The translations under genes and the position numbers were made by a program. From Mycetocola saprophilus (GTDB taxonomy: Bacteria > Actinomycetota > Actinomycetes > Actinomycetales > Microbacteriaceae): a DNA stretch of 64,000 nt. The notes under the pieces were generated by a model, which was given only the letters and a program-made list of their open reading frames with translations, was not told the origin of the DNA and ran no database searches. Positions 54,907-62,191 of this stretch are shown piece after piece; the first letter of the stretch is position 1; the number at the start of each line of letters is the position of its first letter. The stretch covers positions 1,116,001 through 1,180,000 of the forward strand of contig NZ_JOEC01000001.1 in assembly GCF_000718085.1 (NCBI RefSeq), in the 5' to 3' direction.

Positions 54907-55899
54907 CTAGGACGCGTGCAGCCCCTGCGCGATCTGCTGCACCGCACGAATGTTGCCCCAGGTTCCAGGCATCACATCGTCGGAGGCGATCGCGATCAGG
55001 CGGTCATTGGCAACCGCCGCCACCTGGGGGAACGTGGCCCGCAGGTAGTCCCGGGTGGCCTGCTCGTGGGCGGCATCCAGGGTGGTGAACACGATGGCCT
55101 CGGGGTTCTTGGCGATCAGCGTTTCGGGCGAGATGACCGCAGAGAAGAAGCTGGCAAACGCCGGATCCTCGGGGCTAAACACGTTGTCACCGCCGGCGAG
55201 CTGGATCATGTTGTACTCGATCCCCGCACCGATCGCCGAGATGCTGGTGCCCTCCACAAAGAGTTCGGCCACGCTCGGCTTGGGCTGCTGGGCGGTGCGG
55301 GTGGCTACCTCATCCAGCGCTGCCTGTGCCTCGTTCGCCACCGTCGCGGCTCGCTCCGGCACCCCGAAGATCTGGCCCAGGTTGGTGATGTCCTCCAGGA
55401 GGTCACTCACCTCGGCCACGCTGCGGCGATCCGAACATCCGGCCGTGGCCACGTACGCATTCGCGCCCGCGGCCTTTAGCTGCGCAATGTCCGCAAAGCC
55501 CTGCTCGGCGGTGAATTCATAGGTGGTCGGCGCGTAGACAAAGTCCGGCGATACCCCCAGCAGAACCTCGCGGGAGGGCGGCATCTGGTCGCTCAGCTGG
55601 CTCACCGTGCCGTCCTTGGCGAGTTCGGGGGCGAGCGGCTGGCCGTGGGTTTGAGCCTCGGCGACCACGCGGTCCGCCAGGCCCAGCTTGATCAGCATCT
55701 CCGACTGGGCCGGGCTCATGGCCACCGCACGCTCGGGGGCACGATCCACGCTGAGGGTGCGGCCGCAGTTGGTGAGGGTGACCGCGGAGGCCGACCCACT
55801 CGCGCCGGTATCGGGGGTCGACACGGCCTGGCCACAGCCGCTGAGGAGGAATCCGCCCAGGAGTAGTCCGGTCAGCGGAAGGAGGGTTTTTGTTGTCAT
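54907..55899 (-). CDS. FecB/BtuF-family substrate-binding lipoprotein
   Basis: 330 residues from MTTKTLLPLTG. Signal peptide with lipobox LLSGC (Cys about 22). The mature protein is a type-III (Peripla_BP_2) binding protein: AVAMSPAQSEMLIKLGLADRVVAEAQT, then VLLGVSPDFVYAPTTYEF and TLIAKNPEAIVFTTLDAAHE. Such proteins bind ferric siderophores, haem, cobalamin or other metal chelates outside the cell. The last gene of the permease-ATPase-lipoprotein run. Direct ligand unknown; a metal-loaded RiPP is one possibility. Confidence 0.9.
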   Translation of the reverse strand: MTTKTLLPLTGLLLGGFLLSGCGQAVSTPDTGASGSASAVTLTNCGRTLSVDRAPERAVAMSPAQSEMLIKLGLADRVVAEAQTHGQPLAPELAKDGTVSQLSDQMPPSREVLLGVSPDFVYAPTTYEFTAEQGFADIAQLKAAGANAYVATAGCSDRRSVAEVSDLLEDITNLGQIFGVPERAATVANEAQAALDEVATRTAQQPKPSVAELFVEGTSISAIGAGIEYNMIQLAGGDNVFSPEDPAFASFFSAVISPETLIAKNPEAIVFTTLDAAHEQATRDYLRATFPQVAAVANDRLIAIASDDVMPGTWGNIRAVQQIAQGLHAS

Positions 55900-55912
55900 A
55901 CGGGTATCACTT

Positions 55913-56698
55913 TCACTTGGGTGGGATGGGAGGGGTGGGAGCAAGCGCGATCAGGGTCCGACCGGTGATCGGATGGGTGATGCGCCTCGAGTCCACCCCA
56001 AAGACTGCGCGGATGCTCCGCGGGGTGAGAATGTCGTGGGGGTCGCCGATGCCCAGCAGCTCCCCCGCGCGCATGAGCGCCACGTGGGTGCAGAACTCGC
56101 TGGCCAGGTTCATATCGTGCAGGGCCGTGATCACCGTGAGTCCGCGGCTCGTGGCCAGGGACATCAGCTCAAATTGAAACGAGATGTCGAGGTGGTTGGT
56201 GGGCTCGTCGAGGATCAGAATCGGGGCGTCCTGAACGAGGGCCCGCGCGAGCAGGACCCGCTGTTTTTCCCCGCCCGAGAGCACGGTGAAGGGACGCTCG
56301 GCCAGGTGGGTGGCGCCCACGTCCCTCAGCGCCTGATCAACCAGGTCGCGGTCGCGGTCGGAGTCCCCGCCGAAGCCGCGCTGATGCGGGACCCGTCCCA
56401 GCATCGCCATGTCACGTACCGAGATGGGGAACTCCTGGATGGACTCCTGCGCCATGACGGCCACGCGCCGGGCGACATCCCGCGCGGACATGGCCTGCAC
56501 ATCCGATCCATCCACCAGCACCCGCCCGGATGCGGGACGCTGCGCGCGATAGGCGGTGCGTAGCAGCGTGGATTTTCCACAACCATTGGGCCCCAGAATG
56601 CCCAGCACACTCCCGGCGGGCACACTCAGGCTAACCTCGGTGACCAGGCGTCGACCGCCCAGCTCCACGCTGACCGACTGAAACTCCACGCCCGTCAT
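55913..56698 (-). CDS. ABC transporter ATPase (FecE/BtuD-type)
   Basis: 261 residues. Walker A ILGPNGCGKSTLLRTA, signature LSGGEKQRVLLARALV, Walker B PILILDEPTNHLD. FecE/BtuD group, working with FecCD-type permease upstream (ATGA overlap) and the lipoprotein downstream. Confidence 0.93.
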   Translation of the reverse strand: MTGVEFQSVSVELGGRRLVTEVSLSVPAGSVLGILGPNGCGKSTLLRTAYRAQRPASGRVLVDGSDVQAMSARDVARRVAVMAQESIQEFPISVRDMAMLGRVPHQRGFGGDSDRDRDLVDQALRDVGATHLAERPFTVLSGGEKQRVLLARALVQDAPILILDEPTNHLDISFQFELMSLATSRGLTVITALHDMNLASEFCTHVALMRAGELLGIGDPHDILTPRSIRAVFGVDSRRITHPITGRTLIALAPTPPIPPK

Positions 56699-57795
56699 CG
56701 GGTGCCACCCATCCGAGCGCCCGAGGTGCGCATGATCCAGAGGAAGAAGGGAGCGCCCACCACCGAGGTCAGGATCCCCAACGGGATCTCGGCGGGCTGG
56801 GCGACGCTGCGGGCAAGCAGGTCGGTGAGCATCAGAAAGAAGGCCCCGCCCAGCATGACCAGCGGGATCAGCCGGCGATGATCCGCCCCCACGATCATCC
56901 TGATCACGTGCGGAACCACGAGCCCCACAAATCCGATTCCCCCGCAGACGGCAACCGTGGTCGCGGTGAGCAGGGCGGTGGCGAGGAGGAGGGTGCGACG
57001 CAGCGCGGGCACGTTGACCCCGAGGGCGGTGGCGGTCTCATCCCCGGCGAGCATTGCGTTGAGCGCCCGCGAGCGCAGCAGTGCATAGGTTCCCACCAGC
57101 ACCAGGGCACCGGCCGGCAGCAGGAGCTGGGCGTATGTGGCCGCCGAGACGCTGCCCAGGAGGAAAAACAGCACGCTGTAGACGTTTTGGGCCGAGGTGG
57201 TCAGGGTCAGAAAATTGGTGATCGCGGCGAGCAGGGACCCCAGGGCAACCCCGGCGAGAATCAGGCGTGAGGGGGCGATGATCCCGCCCTGACGTGCCAA
57301 CACGTACACCAGGAAGGTGGCCCCGATCGCCCCGACAAAGGCGGCGGCGTTGAGACTCAGCCCGGCAACCGCGGTGGATCCGGCCACGATCGCCAGGACG
57401 GCACCCACCCCGGCACCGGCCGACACCCCGAGGATGTAGGGCTCGGCCAGTGGGTTGCGAACGTTTGTTTGAAGCAGGGCTCCGGCCAGCGCCAGGCTCG
57501 CCCCGGCAACGCCCGCTAGCAGGGTGCGCGGGAGTCGGAACATCCACACGGCCTGGTCCTGGGCGCCGGTCAGACTGCCGTCACTCATCCAGGGCATCCC
57601 GGGCAGCAGGTGCCCCAGGATAACGCGCGCGGCCTCAAGCGGCGTCGTGCCCAGCGGACCGGTGGCGGCGGAGGTGAGGAGCACCACAAGAATCGCGACG
57701 CTCAGCAGGAGTACCCAAACCCCGGTCCGAGAGCGCGCGGGGCGACGCGGCGAGGGGGCGGATGGAAGGGTGGCTGCACGGCTGTTGTCGGTCAC
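56695..57795 (-). CDS. FecCD-family metallophore permease
   Basis: 366 residues, GTG start, about ten helices. Hallmarks GVAGASLALAGALLQTNVRNPLAEPYILGVSAGAGVGAVLA and CGGIGFVGLVVPHVIRMIVGADHRRLIP are FecCD/BtuC family. First gene of the operon, with a 23-bp Zur/Fur-type palindrome 16 bp upstream. No strong Shine-Dalgarno, so it may be translated from a short leader. Confidence 0.92.
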   Translation of the reverse strand: MTDNSRAATLPSAPSPRRPARSRTGVWVLLLSVAILVVLLTSAATGPLGTTPLEAARVILGHLLPGMPWMSDGSLTGAQDQAVWMFRLPRTLLAGVAGASLALAGALLQTNVRNPLAEPYILGVSAGAGVGAVLAIVAGSTAVAGLSLNAAAFVGAIGATFLVYVLARQGGIIAPSRLILAGVALGSLLAAITNFLTLTTSAQNVYSVLFFLLGSVSAATYAQLLLPAGALVLVGTYALLRSRALNAMLAGDETATALGVNVPALRRTLLLATALLTATTVAVCGGIGFVGLVVPHVIRMIVGADHRRLIPLVMLGGAFFLMLTDLLARSVAQPAEIPLGILTSVVGAPFFLWIMRTSGARMGGTR

Positions 57796-57810
57796 ACATC
57801 ACAGCGTAGC

Positions 57811-57833
57811 TTAATGAGAGCGATTCTCATTAA
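57811..57833. promoter_or_regulatory. Zur/Fur-type operator for the importer operon
   Basis: TTAATGAGA-GCGAT-TCTCATTAA, perfect 9-bp arms, 16 bp upstream of the importer's GTG. Over the central 15 bases it shares 11 positions with the palindrome in the RiPP promoter at 46497 (TGA-A--GATT-TCA). The form TAATGAnA...TnTCATTA is close to known actinobacterial Zur boxes. Confidence 0.82.
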
Positions 57834-58068
57834 CGGTGTGATGAAATCCCCTCGCGTCGCGGATAATCACGTCGAATGGTCCGCTTTACTTCCGGGCTCA
57901 CTGCCCATTCACAGCCATTCGGGTATGGCAAGTGGGAGGATCTAAACGTCACAATCGACGTTCCGGATCCCCCGTCCATGGCACGATATGCTGCCCACGA
58001 ATTTCGACCCGTGCATCTCCCCCTTTAACGCAACTGACGAGTCACTCGTCTTTGATGAAAGGGAACAC
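57834..58068. other. intergenic region before the SDP-like operon
   Basis: About 235 bases with no supported gene. It must hold the promoter of the SDP-like operon and lies right beside the metal-type operator, but no further palindrome or clear -35/-10 stands out. Confidence 0.4.
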
Positions 58069-58749
58069 ATGTCCATCTCCACCGCCATTTCCACGGCTTT
58101 CAGCACCAAGAAGACCCTGGCCGCGCTGGCCCTCACCGCCACGCTGGCGATTGTGCCCGCGGCACTGCCGGCTCAGGCAGCCACCGCAACCACACAGTCC
58201 GCCAACCAGACCACCACGCGTGCCGCCGCCTTCGATGATCGCGCCGTGGTCGACCTGCTCGCCTTCGGCCGCGGTCCGATCGCCGAGCAGCGTCCCGAAC
58301 TCGTTCGCCAGCTGGGCCATGCGGGCGCTTCCTCGGCACCGGCCGACCTCACCGACACCTTGCTCGCCGACCTGCGAGAGGTTGATCCGGACTTCACCGC
58401 CCGGGTCACGACCGGTGCACAGGCGAAGGATCCGTACCGCGCGGAGACGGCGCTCCAGGCATTCAGCGACGATGTTGCGCTGGTAGCGGCGAAGTACTCC
58501 ACCGGCAGTGCAACGCCGGGCACTCGCTCGGACGCAACCGCCTCCTCCCCGCTCACGGTCTCCCCCTATAACGGCAAGGTGGTGGGCTTCACCAATGTGT
58601 TTGTGAGCACCCAGGTGGTGATTGCGGCCGCGGTCGCCGCGAGCGTCGCCGCCGTGGTGGGGGCACTGGCAGTGATCGTCTACCAGAGCCCCAGCGGCGA
58701 CACCGACCTGATCCGGGAGGGGTTGGCGGCCTCGCTCTCCGAGCTCTAG
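58069..58749 (+). CDS. SDP-like (SdpC-family) toxin precursor
   Basis: 226 residues from the ATG preceded by AAAGGGA. Signal peptide (about 1-38, LAALALTATLAIVPAALPAQA), a soluble middle region and a C-terminal hydrophobic stretch VVIAAAVAASVAAVVGALAV (residues about 183-202) followed by a short tail ending SLSEL. This is the layout of SdpC-type precursors, in which an internal hydrophobic peptide is cut out as the active toxin. No Cys at all, so it cannot form the disulfide known from Bacillus SDP. The SdpA-, SdpB- and immunity-like genes follow at once. Confidence 0.8.
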   Translation: MSISTAISTAFSTKKTLAALALTATLAIVPAALPAQAATATTQSANQTTTRAAAFDDRAVVDLLAFGRGPIAEQRPELVRQLGHAGASSAPADLTDTLLADLREVDPDFTARVTTGAQAKDPYRAETALQAFSDDVALVAAKYSTGSATPGTRSDATASSPLTVSPYNGKVVGFTNVFVSTQVVIAAAVAASVAAVVGALAVIVYQSPSGDTDLIREGLAASLSEL

Positions 58750-58755
58750 TCCGCG

Positions 58756-59328
58756 ATGAGCTCGCATCCTCGCACGCTGCCCACGCCCCGAACACGATCC
58801 ACACGGGTATTTTTCCTCACACTGGGACTGATCACCATGTTCTTCGTGCTCACCGTGGGCGCTTCGTGGACAAACAACGTCCTCACCCGGTCACCTAAAA
58901 CCTCGGTGTCCACGGATATTCAGGCTCTGTTCCCACAGGGGTGGGCATTTTTTACCAAGAGTCCGCGAGAGCCCGCCGCGGTTCCCTACCTGCGGACCGC
59001 GGCGGGCGACTGGGTTCGGGCCGATTCTCTACCCCAGTCCAGCGCCGGTAACCTCTTCGGGCTCAGCCGCAACCAGCGAGCACAGGGCACCGAGTTGGCG
59101 ATCATCGCGCAGTTACTCCCCGGCTTCCAGGAGTGCGCCGACTATGTGTCCAGCTGCCTGGAATCCGCCGCACCCCCACGCACGGTCCTTCCCAGCCCCA
59201 CGCGAGCACGGCAGTTCTGCGGAGATCTGACGATCGTCATGCAGGAGCCCGTGAAGTTCGGCTACCGGGATCGCGTGCCCTCCCAAACCCGCGCGGTCTC
59301 CCTTGCCCGGGTGGCGATCACGTGCTGA
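58756..59328 (+). CDS. SdpA-family maturation protein
   Basis: 190 residues, one N-terminal helix. FPQGWAFFTKSPREPAAVPYLR is the SdpA hallmark (W-x-F-F-T-K-S-P-R-E), and LFGLSRNQRAQGTELAIIAQL with two Cys (ECADYVSSC) follows. SdpA acts with SdpB in processing of the SDP precursor. It starts 6 bp after the toxin gene and its stop overlaps SdpB. Confidence 0.88.
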   Translation: MSSHPRTLPTPRTRSTRVFFLTLGLITMFFVLTVGASWTNNVLTRSPKTSVSTDIQALFPQGWAFFTKSPREPAAVPYLRTAAGDWVRADSLPQSSAGNLFGLSRNQRAQGTELAIIAQLLPGFQECADYVSSCLESAAPPRTVLPSPTRARQFCGDLTIVMQEPVKFGYRDRVPSQTRAVSLARVAITC

Positions 59329-60269
59329 GCGCTCTTTCGTCGAGGGCGCTGTCCCCGGCACGAGACTTTAGTAGTGCGCTTCGCGGGCTGGCGGCAAACC
59401 TCTCCCGATACCCTCCGCCGGGGATCCGCGTGCAGCTCGGGCGCAGCATCATCGCCCTCGGCCAGCTCGTCACGCTTGCCCTCACCTCGTGGCTGAACCT
59501 GTCAACCGAGGTCCTGAGCGTCGAACCGGCCACGTACTGCGCGGGGGTGAGGCGAGCCTCGCTGTTCTGCCTGGGTTCGGAAACGCCGCAGGAGTTCGGC
59601 CGGTGGATCGGAATCGTCATCGCGGCGCTGGTCATCGCCGGGGCGTTCCCCCGCATCCTGGCGGTCGCGCACCTCTGGCTCGCCCTCTCGATGAATATCT
59701 CGCTCTCTCTGCCCGACGGCGGCGAAAGCGTGGCCGTCTTCGCCACCGCCTTTCTGGTGCTGATTGAGCTCGCCGATCGCCGCCGGTTGGGATGGTGCCG
59801 CGCGCCGGCGGAATCCGCCGACCTTCCCCGGAGTGGGCCGCGGGCGATCAGCTACGCGGGATCCCTCGCACTATGCATCCAACTGGCCGGCATCTATTTC
59901 GAGAGCGGACTGGCCAAGCTCGCCGTGTCCGAGTGGGTGGACGGCAGCGCGATGTTCTACGTCACCCGCGACCCGATGTTTGGAACCGTCGGCTGGGTTG
60001 GTGACATTCTCCAGGCGCTCACCATGCTGCCCGCCGGGGCGGCCCTGCTCACCTGGGGCACGATCGCGGTGGAGTGCACGATTGCCGTACTCCTCCTCCT
60101 ACCGTCCCGCTATAAACGTTATGCGCTGCTCGGGGTCGTTCCGTTGCACCTGGGCATCGGAGTGGCCATGGGACTGTGGTCGTTTGCCGCGACGATGATC
60201 GGCACGGCACTCATCGCGACCTACTCACTCGCCGATCCCACTCACCCCCACACCGAAGGCAGGAAATGA
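59322..60269 (+). CDS. SdpB-family (HTTM) membrane protein
   Basis: 315 residues from a GTG that overlaps the SdpA stop; MLSALSSRALSPARDF. About seven to eight hydrophobic helices. GIYFESGLAKLAVSEWVDGSAMFYVTRDPMFG is the HTTM (vitamin K-dependent carboxylase-like) signature Y-x-x-S/A-G-x-x-K. SdpB and SdpA are both required to make active SDP. Coupled by ATGA to the next gene. Confidence 0.88.
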   Translation: MLSALSSRALSPARDFSSALRGLAANLSRYPPPGIRVQLGRSIIALGQLVTLALTSWLNLSTEVLSVEPATYCAGVRRASLFCLGSETPQEFGRWIGIVIAALVIAGAFPRILAVAHLWLALSMNISLSLPDGGESVAVFATAFLVLIELADRRRLGWCRAPAESADLPRSGPRAISYAGSLALCIQLAGIYFESGLAKLAVSEWVDGSAMFYVTRDPMFGTVGWVGDILQALTMLPAGAALLTWGTIAVECTIAVLLLLPSRYKRYALLGVVPLHLGIGVAMGLWSFAATMIGTALIATYSLADPTHPHTEGRK

Positions 60270-60745
60270 GAGTCAAGATTCGATTCGCCTGGGCCGCCCT
60301 CTTTACCCTGCTGCCGCTGGTTTGGCTGCTGGTGGCCGCGCAGGATCAGCCCGTCATCGAGCGAGCAATCGCTACCCACTGGACCCTGGCCGGGGTTGCC
60401 GACGGCTACGACAACCAAAATGGGCTGCTCTGGGCGGCCCTGATTCCCCTGATCGCCTGCGCGCTGATCGCCGGTTCTCTTGTGATTGCGCTGGATCAGA
60501 GCGTGGGCCGCTGGGCGGCCGCCAGCGGGTTTGCAACCCTGGCGCTGGTGAGCGCCGGGGCGGCGCTTCTCTGGGATGCGGCTCTGACTACCGCGAGCCA
60601 ACCGGAACTCGGCGACCGGCTAGGAACGCCCTTCTTGAATGTACTCTGGGCTCTCCCCTGGGCGCTGATCCCGTTGTGGATCGCGGCAGCTAGGACCCCG
60701 GTTCTGCCTCAGATCCGGGAGTCACCCTCGGATCCCGAGGACTAG
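60266..60745 (+). CDS. DUF1648 membrane protein, candidate SDP immunity
   Basis: 159 residues with four hydrophobic helices. The loop AIATHWTLAGVADGYDNQNG is the DUF1648 pattern (HWxxxGxxDGY) found in the first half of SdpI immunity proteins; the second SdpI domain is missing. Position as the last, coupled gene of the sdpC-A-B unit supports immunity. Lacks a separate SdpR repressor. Confidence 0.75.
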   Translation: MRVKIRFAWAALFTLLPLVWLLVAAQDQPVIERAIATHWTLAGVADGYDNQNGLLWAALIPLIACALIAGSLVIALDQSVGRWAAASGFATLALVSAGAALLWDAALTTASQPELGDRLGTPFLNVLWALPWALIPLWIAAARTPVLPQIRESPSDPED

Positions 60746-60817
60746 TCGAATCACTCGGTGTAGCCACCGGGCCGGCCGGAGAGCGACGTCCAGGCATCCA
60801 AACTCGTGGAACCCTGT

Positions 60818-61450
60818 CTAGTGCCCGCCCTCGCCGTCCTCGTCATGGTCGTGATCGGGGTCCTCGGGCTCGCCGCAGGCGTGGCCCAGCATGCGGAAAC
60901 CGTGCAGGACCGGGCTGGTCTCGGTCTGGCCGAAGACGTTGGTGCGGGTGATCGTATAGTCCACCTCGGCACCAAACGGATGCGAGGTGAAGGACTGCCC
61001 CGGTTCCCCGATGAAGGTGCAGGATCCGGCGTCGGTGGCACTGCCCGCCGCCTGAGCCGAGTCCCACCCGAGCCGCGCGGTTACCCAGGCGGCGTCCTGG
61101 CCGAGTGCCGTCTGCACTCGCAGCCGGCGATCCTCGGGGACCGGAATCTTGGTGCACTGCTGGCCGCCGGCCGCGCCCTTGCACACCTCACCATTGGTTG
61201 CGGTGCACTCGGTCTGCCCCGCCTGGATCTCGCATCCAGCGAGCACAAAGGACGCGTCGGCATGGGCGTTGTTTTGCTGGACGATCCGCAGCGTCGCGGT
61301 GCTTCCCGCGCCCTGACCCAGCGCAAACAGGACACCCCCGGCGGCGAGCACCAGGACCGCGAGCACACTCAGGGTGATGATCAGCCCGCGATGGCGACGC
61401 TTCGGCGGTTCGATGGGCGAAAAAACGGGTGCGGGCCAGGCCTCGGTCAT
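60818..61450 (-). CDS. membrane-anchored extracytoplasmic protein with His/acidic tail
   Basis: 210 residues. Short cytoplasmic N-terminus, one helix (about 22-46, GLIITLSVLAVLVLAAGGVLFALG), then an extracytoplasmic domain with five Cys and a C-terminal tail DPDHDHDEDGEGGH. Cys spacing and hydrophobic pattern do not match a family I know. Coupled to the TetR gene by ATGA. Confidence 0.7.
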   Translation of the reverse strand: MTEAWPAPVFSPIEPPKRRHRGLIITLSVLAVLVLAAGGVLFALGQGAGSTATLRIVQQNNAHADASFVLAGCEIQAGQTECTATNGEVCKGAAGGQQCTKIPVPEDRRLRVQTALGQDAAWVTARLGWDSAQAAGSATDAGSCTFIGEPGQSFTSHPFGAEVDYTITRTNVFGQTETSPVLHGFRMLGHACGEPEDPDHDHDEDGEGGH

Positions 61451-62061
61451 CGGGTCCCCTTCGCGAGATTGGTGAATCCGGCCAGGGCCGGGCGCAGCGC
61501 CGCGGCCACATAGGTTTCCAGCCGGTCCCGGCGCACGCCCGCGGCAATCCAGGCACCCACGCCGGCGGCAATCGCGCCCACCGCGACCGATCCAATGGTG
61601 CGGGCGATGAACTCGGATTCCTCGGGGGCCACAAACGTCTGGATCGCCTCGGCGAGCGCCAGCAGGCGTGCCGGGGCCGAGGCCTCCAGGTCCGCGCGGG
61701 TTCCCATCAGCTCAACCTGGCTCAGTGCCCACGGCACCCGGGAGGCCGGATGTTCGGCCGCCACCGCGAGAATCAGCGTGGTGAGCCGTTCCAGCCGGGT
61801 CCCCTCCTCGGAGCCGGACGCTCCGAGTGCGGTGACCAGCGCGGCGATGGACGGGTCCAGATCGATCCACAGCAAATCCGACTTGGCCCCGAAGTAGTTA
61901 AAGAAGGTGTTTCGGCTCACCCCCGCGCGCTGGGTGATCTGCTCGATCGACGTGGCCGGATACCCCTGCTCCAGGAACAGCTCGGCCGCGGCATCCTCAA
62001 GCATCTGCCGGGAGGATCGGCGCGGACGGCCCACTCGGGCGGCGGGGGAAGCTTCGGTCAC
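61447..62061 (-). CDS. TetR-family regulator
   Basis: 204 residues. HTH: RRSSRQMLEDAAAELFLEQGYPATSIEQITQRAGVSRNTFFNYFGAKSDLLW. Coupled to the membrane-anchored protein gene and divergent from the peptide ABC operon with a 130-bp gap; may control either. Confidence 0.88.
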   Translation of the reverse strand: MTEASPAARVGRPRRSSRQMLEDAAAELFLEQGYPATSIEQITQRAGVSRNTFFNYFGAKSDLLWIDLDPSIAALVTALGASGSEEGTRLERLTTLILAVAAEHPASRVPWALSQVELMGTRADLEASAPARLLALAEAIQTFVAPEESEFIARTIGSVAVGAIAAGVGAWIAAGVRRDRLETYVAAALRPALAGFTNLAKGTR

Positions 62062-62191
62062 CGCGGTGTCCTTTCATCGGATTTCCCCCAGCCTAGCGGG
62101 CGGGCGACACACGTTTTACATCCACGCCGCACTCGCGCTAGGCTGGGTTCTTGCACCCGATCCAAAAACCCGGATCGGCAGGAAGGTTCCC

